This document shows, one piece after another, positions 1-10,200 of a DNA stretch of 64,000 nucleotides. Every line of letters starts with the position of its first letter. Position 1 is the stretch's first letter. Origin of the DNA: Uranotaenia lowii (taxonomy: Eukaryota > Arthropoda > Insecta > Diptera > Culicidae). The DNA lies in assembly GCF_029784155.1 (NCBI RefSeq), contig NC_073693.1, positions 144,648,843 through 144,712,842 of the forward strand, read 5' to 3'. Under the pieces are notes generated by a model. It ran no database searches, was not told the DNA's origin, and was given only the letters and a program-made list of their open reading frames with translations. The position numbers were made by a program, and so were the translations under genes.

Positions 1-132
1 GACCAGACATTAGAATCATATGTATTTCAAATATCTACAGGTTGAATATCATAATTATGATAAGAATTTCAATATGAGCCCTTAAAACTTATTACAGATG
101 AAAAGAGTTGAAAAAACATAAAAAATACAGAA

Positions 133-360
133 TTTTTTTTTTTATACAAACCTTCATTTTTTATTTTATTGAAACATTAAACAGTGTTAATATTTTCCGA
201 ATATGCGTTACTATTTCGTCATACAACTCATAATATCAGAGTCTGTTAATTCCACCTTTTGTCTCTAAATCGTCATTTTTTGTCGATTTCAAAGGTTTCA
301 ATCTTCGGATTAGCCGCCTGAAACTGTCTCAACAAGGGATTTTCCTCTTCAAATGCCCAA
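133..360 (-). other. Possible 3' terminal exon with polyadenylation signal
   Basis: Reading the minus strand, a CAG acceptor-like trinucleotide (plus 361-363) is followed by 28 open codons, starting WAFEEENPLLRQFQ and ending IETFEIDKK, with a TGA stop at 273-275. About 100 bases further on, minus-strand AATAAA lies at 165-170, and a T-run on the plus strand (A-run on the minus) follows at 131-142. Stop, short UTR, AATAAA and A-run in that order are what a terminal exon or a processed retrocopy would show. The frame is closed just upstream of the acceptor, so the piece must be spliced or be a fragment. I do not recognise the protein. Inference only; a chance arrangement in AT-rich DNA is possible. 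Confidence 0.25.
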
Positions 361-363
361 CTG

Positions 364-815
364 GTCACGTACCGTTACCCAAGTTAAGCCAAAAGTTGGC
401 CAAAGGCTGTTGGCTGCCGATGCTGATTTTATTGGCGAAACAGCTTTTGGAACTATTTTACGATGCTGCTGGTTTGCGAAAATGACTGAACGAAGGAACA
501 ATCGGTTGACTAACCTGATTGTTGTCCGCTGCTGCAGTTTTAAGGGATTTCTTTGTCAACCGTTAAAATTTTCATCCCCATTGCAATTTTCTGAGCGTGG
601 CGGGGGAGCTACTTGTGGTGCAAAAGTTTTCGACTGTCTACGTGGAATAGCAGAGGCGTTTCTGAGATGCCAGAAACCAGTAGATATATATTTGTATATC
701 TTTTGTTATTTTATAATGATCAAACAACGATGTTGATTCTTAATGTGAAACAGCTGATCTTTCAAATTTGGCTGATTTCTCATTTATAATATTTCAAATC
801 TCATCTTCATAACAC
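364..815. other. No recognisable gene; open 127-codon frame without known features
   Basis: A 127-codon plus-strand frame (353-736) is open, but its product has no domain, repeat or family signature I recognise. It overlaps the possible minus-strand exon. The composition is somewhat less AT-rich than the flanks. I regard the frame as chance. Confidence 0.3.
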
Positions 816-1420
816 ATTACTTACAACACATTACTCATAATTCAGAACAAATTACTCATAACTCATAACTCATAACACATTACTCATAATTCAGAACTAA
901 AAGCTCATAACTAATAACTCATAACTCATAACTCATAACTCATAACCCATAACCAAGAGGAAGAATGACCGAGATGGTTGAAATCCTCTATAAATAAACA
1001 AAATAGAATAGAATAGAATAACCCATAACTCATAACCCATAACTCATAACACATAACTCTTAACTCATAACTCATAACACATAACTCATAACTCATAACT
1101 CATAACTCATAACTCATAACTCATAACTCATAACTCATAACTCATAACTCATAACTCATAACTCATAACTCATAACTCATAACTCATAACTCATAACTCA
1201 TAACTCATAACTCATAACTCATAACTCATAACTCATAACTCATAACTCATAACTCATAACTCATAACTCATAACTCATAACTCATAACTCATAACTCATA
1301 ACTCATAACTCATAACTCATAACTCATAACTCATAACACATAACTGATGACTCATAGCTCATAACTCATAACTTATAACTCATAACTCATAACTCTTAAC
1401 TCATAACTCATAACTCAATA
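816..1420. repeat. (ACTCATA)n tandem array, left part
   Basis: A 7-bp unit ACTCATA is repeated head to tail. Copies are degenerate at 816-950 (units such as acccata, aattcag) and almost perfect from about 1070 to 1410. The array is interrupted at 955-1020 by a short unrelated sequence and stops at 1420 where the R1-type retrotransposon begins. The same unit resumes at 5327, so the two parts were one array before the insertion. Confidence 0.95.
955..1020 (+). mobile_element. Severely truncated retroelement 3' tail inside the ACTCATA array
   Basis: About 66 bases unlike ACTCATA interrupt the array. They end with an AATAAA-containing stretch and an AATAG/GAATA repeat tail (gaatagaatagaata) directly before the array resumes. 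A short unique body with a low-complexity A-rich tail is the usual look of a heavily 5'-truncated non-LTR retrotransposon or SINE copy. Its tail differs from the plain poly(A) of the R1-type element 400 bp away, so it is probably a separate insertion. The family is not identified. Confidence 0.45.
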
Positions 1421-1678
1421 GGGCATTTTAGAACCGCACCCAGGATACCGAAGCAGATGCAACGCTGCTTCAACTGCTGGGATTTTGGTCATCTATCCCG
1501 AAGCTGCAACGGACCCGACCGGTCACGATGCTGTCGAAGATGCGGTGATGAGGGACACTTCTCTCGAGAATGCAAAAAACAGCCGAAATGTATGCTATGC
1601 AAGCAGGAGGATGGAAATGTCCACGAAACTGGTGGCTTGGACTGTCCGGTATATATAAAGGCAAAGGCAAGCCAGTAA
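1421..1678 (+). pseudogene. ORF1 (gag-like) C-terminal fragment with three CCHC zinc knuckles
   Basis: The open frame runs from the array junction to the stop at 1676-1678. It encodes about 85 residues with three tandem knuckles: CFNCWDFGHLSRSC, CRRCGDEGHFSREC and a longer CMLC...H...C. This is the nucleic-acid-binding tail of ORF1 proteins of R1/I/Jockey-type elements, which coat the RNA in the ribonucleoprotein particle. The methionine at 1457 is internal, because the frame continues upstream to the truncation point; the N-terminal part is missing. The 3' end overlaps ORF2 in another frame, as is usual in this clade. Confidence 0.8.
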
Positions 1679-4659
1679 AACTGGAAATAACCCAGCTAAA
1701 GCTCAACCATAGCGAGATTGCACAGCTTCTGCTGGAGCAAACGGTAGGCGAAAAGAAGTGTGATGTGGCACTTTTATCAGAACCATACAGAATCCCGTCT
1801 GGAAACGGTAATTGGGCAGCGGACAGGTCTGGCTCAGCTGCTGTCTACGCCACGGGACGTTTTCCTATCCAGAAGATAGTGGTAGATTCTCGGGACGGAT
1901 TCGTGATTGCCAAAATTAACGGCATCTTTTTCTGTAGCTGCTACGCTCCACCAAGATGGACGATCGTGGAGTTCAACACAATGTTGGACGAACTCACGCA
2001 CGAACTGACAGGAAAGGTCCCTGTTGTAATAGGAGGAGACTTCAACGTCTGGGCGGTAAACTGGGGTAGTAGGTGCAACAACCCTAGGGGCCACAGTCTA
2101 CTAGAGTCCTTCGCAAGACTGGAAGTTGGGCTGTGCAACACTGGATCCATCAGCACCTATCGCAAGCATGGATTACCAGACAGAACATCAGTGATCGATA
2201 TCACCTTTGCGAGTCCATCATTAAAAACTGATATGAATTGGAGAGTGTGTGACGATTATACCCACAGTGATCACCAGGCGATACGCTATAGCGTAGGAAA
2301 CCGAAATCCGGTGGCAGTAAGGCAGCTGCCAGTGCACGAGCGGAGATGGAAGACTAAAGTGTTCGACAAGGAAGTGTGCACCGAAGCTGTATACATGCAG
2401 GACTCATCCCAGGTCCATAATGCTGAGCAGCTGACGAAAATGATGGTAGCGGTGTGCGACATGACCATGCCCAGAAGAAATACACCGAAGGGGTGGCGAC
2501 GACCGGCTTACTGGTGGACTTCAGAAATAGCTGAGCTTCGTACTAGCTGTCTAAAAGCGAGACGACGAGCTCAACGGGCGAGAAATGAAGCCGACAGAGA
2601 AACGAGAGGTGCCGTTTACCGAGCAGCCAGGGTGTCACTTAAGCGAGCTATTAAAACAAGCGAAGAAAACTGCTACAGAGCGTTATGCCAGAGCGTAGAT
2701 GATAACCCATGGGGCCAATCCTATAGAGTTGCACTGGCGAGATTCGGTGGCCCAAGGTCGCCGACCGAAAAGTGTCCGGAAAAACTGAGAGAGATCGTTG
2801 CACATCTTTTCCCGCAGCATGGCCCGACGCAGTGGCCACTTACCCCGTACGACGCGGGTGCCCACGACATCGAGCCAGTAACGAACGAAGAACTCGTGGC
2901 TATCGCTAAGAAACTTGCGGTGAATAAGGCCCCTGGTCCGGACGGAATCCCAAATGCAGTGCTGAAGGTGGCGGTACAGACCATTCCGGATACCTTCAGA
3001 GTGGTGCTACAAAAGTGTCTCGACGAGGGATCTTTCCCCAATTCGTGGAAAACGGCGAAGTTGGTGCTACTACCGAAACCCGGGAAACCCCCAGGGCATC
3101 CATCATCATATAGACCCATTTGTCTGCTGGACACCCTTGGTAAGCTACTGGAGAGGATAATATTAAACAGACTTATTATCTACACAGAAGGCGGAAGTGG
3201 ACTGTCGGACAGACAGTTCGGTTTTCGGAAAGGGAGATCTACGGTGGACGCCATCCGTATGGTGACAGAGTACGCGAAGCGCGCATATAAAAAGAAGCGA
3301 ACAGGTGTTCGTCACTGCGCCATTGTGACGATCGACGTTAAGAATGCCTTCAACAATGCCAGCTGGGAAGCGATTGCCAAAGCGCTTCACATGATGCTTG
3401 TTCCCAATACTCTCTGCAGGATAATAGGAAGCTTCTTCGAAAATCGAATCCTGACGTACGAAACCGAAACTGGGATACGATCTACTGCCCTAACAGCGGG
3501 CGTTCCACAGGGTTCCATACTCGGTCCTGTGCTTTGGAATGCCATGTATAATGAGGTGTTAACGCTGAAACTACCAGCAGGCGTGCAGATAGTCGGATTT
3601 GCTGACGATATCGTGCTCATGATTACCGGCGAAACAATCGAGGAGGTAGAAGACCTTGCAACGGTGTCCGTAGAAAGGGTTGGCATCTGGATGGAGGGAG
3701 TTAAGCTTCAGATAGCTCACCATAAAACTGAAGTTCTGCTCGTGACCAATAAAAGAGTTGTTCCGCACATGGAGATTACTGTTGGAGGGCACACGACATC
3801 TTCGAAACAGCAGCTGAAATACCTTGGAGTAATGGTCGACCATTGCTTAAGTTTTGGTGCGCATGTCAAATACTGTTGCGAAAGTGCATCGAAAGTCATA
3901 GATTCATTGGCCTGGATTATGCCGAACTGCCATGGTCCAAAGAGTAGCAAGAGACGTCTCCTTGCGAGCGTAGCACTGTCGAAACTACGATACGGAGGAG
4001 CGGCCTGGAGCTCCGCGATAGAGGTAGAGCGCAACAGATCCAAATTACGGAGCACACATCGGTTGATAGCCATGCAAGTTTCCTGTGCGTACAGGACCAT
4101 ATCAGCAGATGCAGCTTTTGTCATCGCGGGCATGGTTCCCATCGACATAACTCTGGCGGAGGATATGGAATGCTAGAAAAAAAGGGCTGTTAGAGGAGTG
4201 CGTAATATTCAACGAGCAGCGTCAATGCTCAAGTGGCAGGAGCAATGGGACGCATCGAACAACGCAAGATGGACGCATAGGCTAATCCCGAGACTTTCAG
4301 ACTGGGTAAATCGGAAGTATGGAGAGGTCAACTTCTACCTGACGCAGTTCCTTTCGGGTCATGGGTGCTTTAAGCAATACCTTCATCGGTTTAAGCTTAT
4401 CAGCTCGCCTTATTGCCCGGAATGCGTAGAGACGGAGGAATCGGCAGAACATGCTATCTTTGTCTGCCCCAGGTTCAATTCAAGGCGTCAACAACTTCAA
4501 AATTTGAACGCGGAAAACATAGTGAGTGAAATGTGTCGCGACGAACAGTCATGGCGTGCTATAGTCGACGAAATCTCGCAAATCATGCGTGATCTGATAA
4601 GGATCAGGAAAGATGATGAACGGAGAGAGCGAGATAGTCAACCAAATTTGACAAGCTAA
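1570..4659 (+). pseudogene. R1-clade ORF2: APE endonuclease and reverse transcriptase, one nonsense codon
   Basis: This is the enzyme of target-primed reverse transcription. Domains in order: AP-like endonuclease about residues 35-245 (QLKLNHSE, LLSEPYR, GGDFNVWAVNWGS, SDHQAIRY); reverse transcriptase about 440-760 with NKAPGPDGIP, the AGVPQGSILGP block and catalytic FADD near residue 677 (3598-3609); then a C-terminal zinc motif CPECX8HX4C beyond 4400. The frame is open for 868 codons, hits TAG at 4174-4176, and continues in the same frame to 4659, so a single substitution broke it. The ATG at 1570 overlaps ORF1; recognisable homology begins only near 1671, so the true start is uncertain. 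There is no RNase H domain, as expected for R1. Its relation to families named in databases is unknown. Confidence 0.88.
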
Positions 4660-5313
4660 TGAAAGGTCTTGGGCCTCGTATGACACTTCAATTCAAAAGC
4701 AACGCGATCTTAGGGCGCGGTATAACCCTAATCTGGACTCATACGTGTGGTGGGACTTAAAAGGTCTCACGTACTCAGCTACGATCTTTCCTGCAGCAAA
4801 AGGAAGCGGAGATACCATTCGGGGTGGTCGTGTCGGGATTCTAGCTTGGTAGTTTCTCAATCGGCCATGCCTTGGTGGTTAGAAATCCTGCGGAAGTGGT
4901 TACTGTGACGGGCGCGAGTTACTTTGAAAGCGTTACCTAACCGGCACGCGTTTCGAGGTCCCCGGGATAGTGGATGCTGTGACGGGCGTGAGTTATTATG
5001 AAAGCGTTACCTAACCGGCACACGTTTCGGGGTCTTCCGTACCAGTCTGAAGTTGACGATAGAGGAAAAGGAGAAGGAGGAAGAAGGATAAAGCAGAACG
5101 ATGATCAAGGAGAAATTGAGGAAAAATTGAGAAAGAGGAAAAGGGTGAGATGTATAAGTGCATGAGCACAGCCTACCCCTTGATGTAGTATCATAGGGTG
5201 AAACCAAGGGGCACATCTGGCACACGAAGCCCAAGGTGGTTTTAGTGGGACGAACCCACACACGACAGCAAACACCCGGCTGTTATGGTTTGAAGTCAAA
5301 TTTCCATCTTGTT
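4660..5313 (+). other. 3' UTR of the R1-type element
   Basis: Non-coding sequence between the ORF2 stop and the poly(A) run. It is more GC-rich than the surrounding DNA and contains a duplicated block (4903-4960 and 4977-5034). In R1-type elements the 3' UTR is normally the RNA region recognised by the reverse transcriptase; that role here is inferred from the family. Confidence 0.7.
4903..5034 (+). repeat. Tandem duplication in the retrotransposon 3' UTR
   Basis: Two copies of about 58 bp with a 74-bp period (4903-4960 and 4977-5034), each beginning ctgtgacgggcg and containing gaaagcgttacctaaccgg, differ at a handful of positions. The spacer is about 16 bp. The duplication is old enough to have diverged. 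Confidence 0.85.
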
Positions 5314-5326
5314 AAAAAAAAAAAAA

Positions 5327-5500
5327 TAACTCATAACTCATAACTCATAAATCATAACTCATAAATCATAACTCATTACTCATACACCATAACTCATAAC
5401 TTATAACTCATAACTCATAACTTATAACTCATAACACATAACTGATAACTCATAACTCATAACTTATAGCTCATAACCATAACTCATGTTCTACTTCTTA
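5327..5500. repeat. (ACTCATA)n tandem array, right part
   Basis: The same 7-bp unit as at 816-1420 resumes directly after the poly(A) of the R1-type element, with increasing degeneracy (aaatcata, acttata, acacata) until about 5490. Confidence 0.92.
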
Positions 5501-5907
5501 AAACTTATAAAATCAAGCCAAATTAAAAAAAAATTATGCTAATATTATGTTTAACGGTAGTTTTAAATAACTTGATATTTAATTAAAAAATTAAAAAGTG
5601 ACAAAAAATTGCTCAATTTTGGCAACAAAAAATTTACGGCCTAGTTGCCAAAAAACGAACGGGGTCTTAAATTTGTTGGAACAGCCTACCTTTGGCAACT
5701 AAGCACGCTAATTCGCTAACCACCTTCAAGGCCGCACTGAACCGAGTCAACTAGAGAGAAACTATACCAATATTTTATTAACATTCCAAAAGTTTATTTT
5801 ATGAAAGTGTTTTCCTTAACCTGAATTAATAGTTCATTGTAACTGATAGGCTACGTTTAAGTTAATAAATTTCAAATTACAAATTACAAATTATTAACTC
5901 ATCTGCC
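5501..5907. other. AT-rich sequence, nothing recognised
   Basis: No ORF, inverted terminus or known repeat seen. The stretch ends with attac-type short repeats just before the 12-bp tandem array. Confidence 0.5.
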
Positions 5908-6775
5908 AGACTGTCAGTCAGTCTGTCAGTCTGTCAGTCAGTCTGTCAGTCAGTCTGTCAGTCAGTCTGTCAGTCAGTCTGTCAGTCAGTCTGTCAGTCA
6001 GTCTGTCAGTCAGTCTGTCAGTCAGTCTGTCAGTCAGTCTGTCAGTCAGTCTGTCAGTCAGTCTGTCAGTCAGTCTGTCAGTCAGTCTGTCAGTCAGTCT
6101 GTCAGTCAGTCTGTCAGTCAGTCTGTCAGTCAGTCTGTCAGTCAGTCTGTCAGTCAGTCTGTCAGTCAGTCTGTCAGTCATTCTGTCAGTCAGTCTGTCA
6201 GTCAGTCTGTCAGTCAGTCTGTCAGTCAGTCTGTCAGTCAGTCTGTCAGTCAGTCTGTCAGTCAGTCTGTCAGTCAGTCTGTCAGTCAGTCTGTCAGTCA
6301 GTCTGTCAGTCAGTCTGTCAGTCAGTCTGTCAGTCAGTCTGTCAGTCAGTCTGTCAGTCAGTCTGTCAGTCAGTCTGTCAGTCAGTCTGTCAGTCAGTCT
6401 GTCAGTCAGTCTGTCAGTCAGTCTGTCAGTCAGTCTGTCAGTCAGTCTGTCAGTCAGTCTGTCAGTCAGTCTGTCAGTCAGTCTGTCAGTCAGTCTGTCA
6501 GTCAGTCTATCAGTCAGTCTGTCAGTCAGTCTGTCAGTCAGTCTGTTAGTCAGTCTGTCAGTCAGTCTGTCAGTCAGTCTGTCAGTCAGTCTGTCAGTCA
6601 GTCTGTCAGTCAGTCTGTCAGTCAGTCTGTCAGTCAGTCTGTCAGTCAGTCTGTCAGTCAGTCTGTCAGTCAGTCTGTCAGTCAGTCTGTCAGTCAGTCT
6701 GTCAGTCAGTCTGTCAGTCAGTCTGTCAGTCAGTCTGTCAGTCAGTCTGTCAGTCAGTCAGTCAGTTTGTTGTCA
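5908..6775. repeat. 12-bp tandem array, unit GTCAGTCAGTCT, about 70 copies
   Basis: The unit GTCAGTCAGTCT is repeated almost without change for about 860 bp. Point variants occur near 6181 (cattctg), 6510 (ctatcag) and 6545 (ctgttag). The first and last units are irregular, with extra GTCA or CAGT steps, as expected from slippage. Because 12 is a multiple of three, the minus strand reads as a run of the tetrapeptide TDRL (open 5918-6181). I regard that as a by-product of the period, not a gene. Confidence 0.97.
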
Positions 6776-7430
6776 GCCTGCGAGTGAGTCGACAGTCAGT
6801 CAGGCTGTCATCTTTCAACATCGAATTTTCTCTAAAGAGAAGAACCTCGATACGCCACTGAGCCAGGGATCAACTCAGATGCTTTCTCTTGGCCTATCAG
6901 CAGTTAGGTCAGCATCGACAGTAGCGGTGGGGCTTTGGTGATAAATCTTTGACCAGTTTTGGTCAGATGGATGTAGGGTTGGGGCGGTTGAGTTGTGGTA
7001 TCGAGGGATGTTTCTCGGGAAAAGTTGTGTGTGTGCTATTTCGGGGAAAACGTGATCGACTTTGGTGCTGCAGAAAGCATCTGTACCTTCCTCTCTTTAG
7101 AAGAACAAGTTCGAAATCTTTGCCAGACTGCAGTTCAATAATGCCATAAATCTTTAAATCTATTTTCAGTGTCACAACCGAACGTCGGAGGGCGAAAAAT
7201 CATCGGATTCATGTGGACGCCAAGAGTAATGCGAAGAAAATTGTCCATCTTTGACTTAGTCCCCCGCATTGCTTTGCTTCGTTGTAGTAAGGCGCCATCC
7301 ATCTGGACGGATTGGATCTTTGTGAGGTTTAAGCTGGGTTTAAATTGTGAAGCACAGAAAATTTTACGGTTAGTTCAATGAGCCGCGAAATGCCGATTGC
7401 TGTTGCATAACACGACCATACTCTAGGAGG
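6776..7430. other. Unique sequence, no gene recognised
   Basis: Mixed-composition DNA after the tandem array. Short frames of 66-70 codons exist on both strands (for example 6949-7149) but none has a recognisable motif. It may lie upstream of the exon-like block at 7431-8169. Confidence 0.4.
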
Positions 7431-8169
7431 AAAATTGGAACAACCTAAAAAAAAATAAACGTTAATTGTGTAACTGGAAAATGAACAATGGAAACAAGAG
7501 CGAGGGAATCTTCCATAAGATGAACCCTTATTGAAGCGCTAGGCGAGTGAAATTGGTGAAAAGTTCAAAAAGAAGTCAAGAAATAATTAAAAGGAGAGCG
7601 ACGCATGACGGTGTTAAAAAATTCAGTCTAATTTAGTGAACTGATAATTAAAAGAAAATTACCGAGTGCTATAGGTATACTACAAAGTGCGCAGCAAGGC
7701 GAAGAAAAAAAAGAAGCATAAAAAAGGATCACAGAATTTTCTACAACTAGCAGTAGAGCAACGCTGAAGTGAGTGGTGGTGTAAAAAAGAGCAGTAAAAA
7801 GTTTTGTGCAAATTATAAGGGTGGCAAAAGGAAGGAAAGCTCCAAGTTTGGTGGTCTACTTTTACTACTTTTTTTTGGTGAAATTCTCTTCATTGCTCAG
7901 AGAGGGTTGTATTTGGTGAAGAATTTTGAAAAGTGCAAAGAAGAAGAAAAAAATATCAATACAAAGTGGTGGCATTTTTCTTACCTATCTTGATACTGAT
8001 GTTGAGCTGTTCAGCTGATGGTGATGGTGTGGGAAAAATTTTCCTGTCCTGCGGTAGTGTCCAAGTGTTGAAACTCTTGCCCGGCAACGATGTGCTATTG
8101 CTTCTATTTGTGCAGCATCACTTCTCTGGGAGCAGCACTCGTCAATAGGAGCAAGGACTTTTTTGAGAG
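7431..8169 (+). other. Possible untranslated 5' exon ending at a strong splice donor
   Basis: The block is purine-rich, with many AAG, GTGAA and GAAAA words, stops in all frames and scattered short upstream ORFs, in the style of long insect 5' UTRs. It ends at GAGAG|GTGAGTAG, a consensus splice donor at 8169/8170. No TATA box or clear initiator was identified. If real, it would belong to a plus-strand gene whose next exon lies beyond this window. A chance donor in unique DNA cannot be excluded. Confidence 0.3.
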
Positions 8170-8175
8170 GTGAGT
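8168..8175 (+). promoter_or_regulatory. Consensus splice donor AG|GTGAGT
   Basis: AGGTGAGT is a perfect match to the extended 5' splice-site consensus and lies at the end of the exon-like block 7431-8169. Sequence match only; use is not shown. Confidence 0.3.
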
Positions 8176-8855
8176 AGCTACTAGAACTAGTGAAAATTTC
8201 CCTATGGCGTTAAAGTTGAGTGGAACCTATTTGACTGATGCGGAAGAACCGCAACTTGTTATCAGCTACCCGGTCATTTCGCAAAATTGCATTCTGATGT
8301 TGGTTTGAGTCGCTTGACCGATTATTTTTTGAATGGAAAGCGACTTCGTCAATGGTATTTAGAGGGGTTTTTTTCAATAGAGCTATTTTATATCCTTATT
8401 TTAATTATTTATAAAAGAAGCAAAAAGGTTAGTAAAATATCATAGAAAAACTAAGGCGACTTCAAGTAACAAAAGATAACAAACTAAATTTTATTCAAAT
8501 TAGCTCAAGTCAATTCCCTAAATGATCTCATTTGCTACTCAAAGTAGTTTCTAAATTGTTATAAAATCTATCAAACGCAAAAATTCAATGTTACCAAAAT
8601 TTCCTTTTTATTCTTATTTCTCAATGATTCTGTTTTAAAAAGTATTTTCAATAATAAAACACAATTAGATACTCAACACTTAAAAACACACAGATAATCA
8701 ACCCGGAATACTCGGAAACTGAATGTACCTTAAAATATTCCTCGGCAACAAATTAATTTTCATAATTTAGATATTTTTAAATCAAGTTTAAAGTGCACTC
8801 AATTTATCTTACATAAACCAACCTAAATGAATCATCAAGTTGAGTATCAATAATT
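8176..8855. other. AT-rich sequence, nothing recognised
   Basis: No gene, inverted terminus or tandem repeat seen. If the donor at 8170 is used, this would be the start of a long intron. Confidence 0.45.
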
Positions 8856-9480
8856 CAGGGCCGTAGGAAGAACCGACTCTTGGGGGGGGGGGGGGGGGGG
8901 GTTTGGTGACTGACTTTTACCTAAGATTTTTTGCCCAACAATGCAAGAAAACAAAAAAAAATTTAAAAAAACATATGTTTGTAGCTATATGGTTATTTAT
9001 TTTTAAGTTCTTGAAAGTTTTCGTATGAAATTGTAACTTGAGAAAATTGGTCTTAAACCTTAAAGGTGAGCTAAATTCGCTTTCATCGATGGTTAGAATC
9101 TTTGAATTGTTTAAGAGTCTGGTAGATCAAATTTAGTTGATTTCGGCATAAAATTACCTTTTTTTAGGAGAATCTTTCATTTATAAAAAAAAACTTTTTC
9201 TATACTCAAATCAAACAAGCCTAATCTTCCAAACTATTTTTCAAATTCATAGATTTTAACCTTTGATGAAAATAAATCAAATTTTCAAAAAAAAAAAAGT
9301 AAGCGATAGAAATCATCAGATTTTCCGATCAAATTTTCTTGATGCAAACTTGATCCAAATCAATGATTTTAGTATAAAATTTGGCTTTAAAATAATCTGC
9401 AATACATTGCGGACTCACTACGAGATATATCGTTTTTTCGCTTGCCGCATAATTCAAATGTTAAAAAATTAAAAACGAAA

Positions 9481-10200
9481 CCTCATTCTACGAACTGTAA
9501 CACAACACAGTATTATATTAATTGGTTTCTGAAACATAAAATGACAAATTTTGGTGTCTTTAATGTGTTTATAATGTTGAACAATACACTGGTAAGGTAT
9601 AGAATTTATTGCAAATATTTTTAGGCGAAGATTTTTCTTTTACTGTAATTATTTTTCATTAAGAATCAATTCCATAATGAAAATCTTGTAGATGATTTTT
9701 TTTAATTTGGGCTTTGAACTCAAATTCTTTCTTTTATTTATGATTTTCAGCTGTATTGTGTTTACAAACTAGAGAAAGTAAAGAAAATTGATATCTGCAA
9801 ATTTAAATTGACAAGCAATCTTATCACATTAAGGACCGCAAAGAAATCTTTGACGAGAAACACCGATATTCGGCAATCAGTATCTCAGAAACCTCTGAAC
9901 TAAGTTTTACAAATTAAGCACTTTTAAGAAACGGCAAACGTTGTGTTCAATTTAGTCCAATAAAGTTTAACACTTGAATTCAGTTAATTCGAGCTATACT
10001 TCGAAGTGTAGCACAGTGTAGCAAGTGAAAAAACGATATTTTTCGTTTGGTTCGCAATATGTTATGTTTATGATCTCTTCCTTTACTCAACAATTTATGT
10101 AGATTATAAAATTCATTTACATTCCAAACCTTTTTCTGTATTTTGAATCTGCATTCTGAATCTGAATTCTGAATCTGATTTCAAAAATTGCGCTCGGAAT
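9481..10200 (+). repeat. Dispersed repeat segment, copy 1
   Basis: This segment aligns by eye in the same orientation with 14849-15560. Shared words include cctcattcta, caatacactgg, ttgacaagcaatct, cggcaaacgttgtgttcaat and gtgtagcaca. Identity looks like roughly three quarters, so the copies are old. No coding capacity is evident in either. Confidence 0.75.

Larger units (their letters stand above)
1421..5326 (+). mobile_element. R1-clade non-LTR retrotransposon, 5'-truncated, inserted in the ACTCATA array
   Basis: The element begins inside ORF1 just before its zinc knuckles, carries ORF2 (endonuclease plus reverse transcriptase), has a 3' UTR of about 650 bp and ends in a poly(A) run at 5314-5326. 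It is flanked on both sides by the same (ACTCATA)n array. The R1-clade call rests on the endonuclease block GGDFNVWAVNWGS, the FADD reverse transcriptase box, a C-terminal CCHC motif, the CCHC-type ORF1 and the absence of an RNase H domain. Several R1-clade families are known to insert in defined repeats such as rDNA, telomeric repeats or microsatellites, so the array may be the preferred target. One in-frame stop (4174-4176) disables this copy. Confidence 0.85.

Noticed and set aside
353..736. Plus-strand 127-codon ORF as a gene
   Set aside because: No recognisable family, no splice or poly(A) support on that strand, and it overlaps the better-supported minus-strand exon-like arrangement.
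2721..3134. Minus-strand 137-codon ORF
   Set aside because: It is a shadow of the R1-type reverse transcriptase on the plus strand.
816..5500. (ACTCATA)n as a telomeric repeat
   Set aside because: Unlike the TTAGG-type repeat of many insects and also unlike the known dipteran telomere structures; it is interstitial and degenerate at its edges. A simple satellite is the plainer reading.
5918..6181. Minus-strand 87-codon ORF made of TDRL repeats
   Set aside because: It is a direct result of a 12-bp tandem array in a stop-free frame. There is no start context, flanking coding sequence or domain.
5908..6775. CRISPR array
   Set aside because: No repeat-spacer alternation, only a continuous 12-bp tandem unit, and the genome is eukaryotic.
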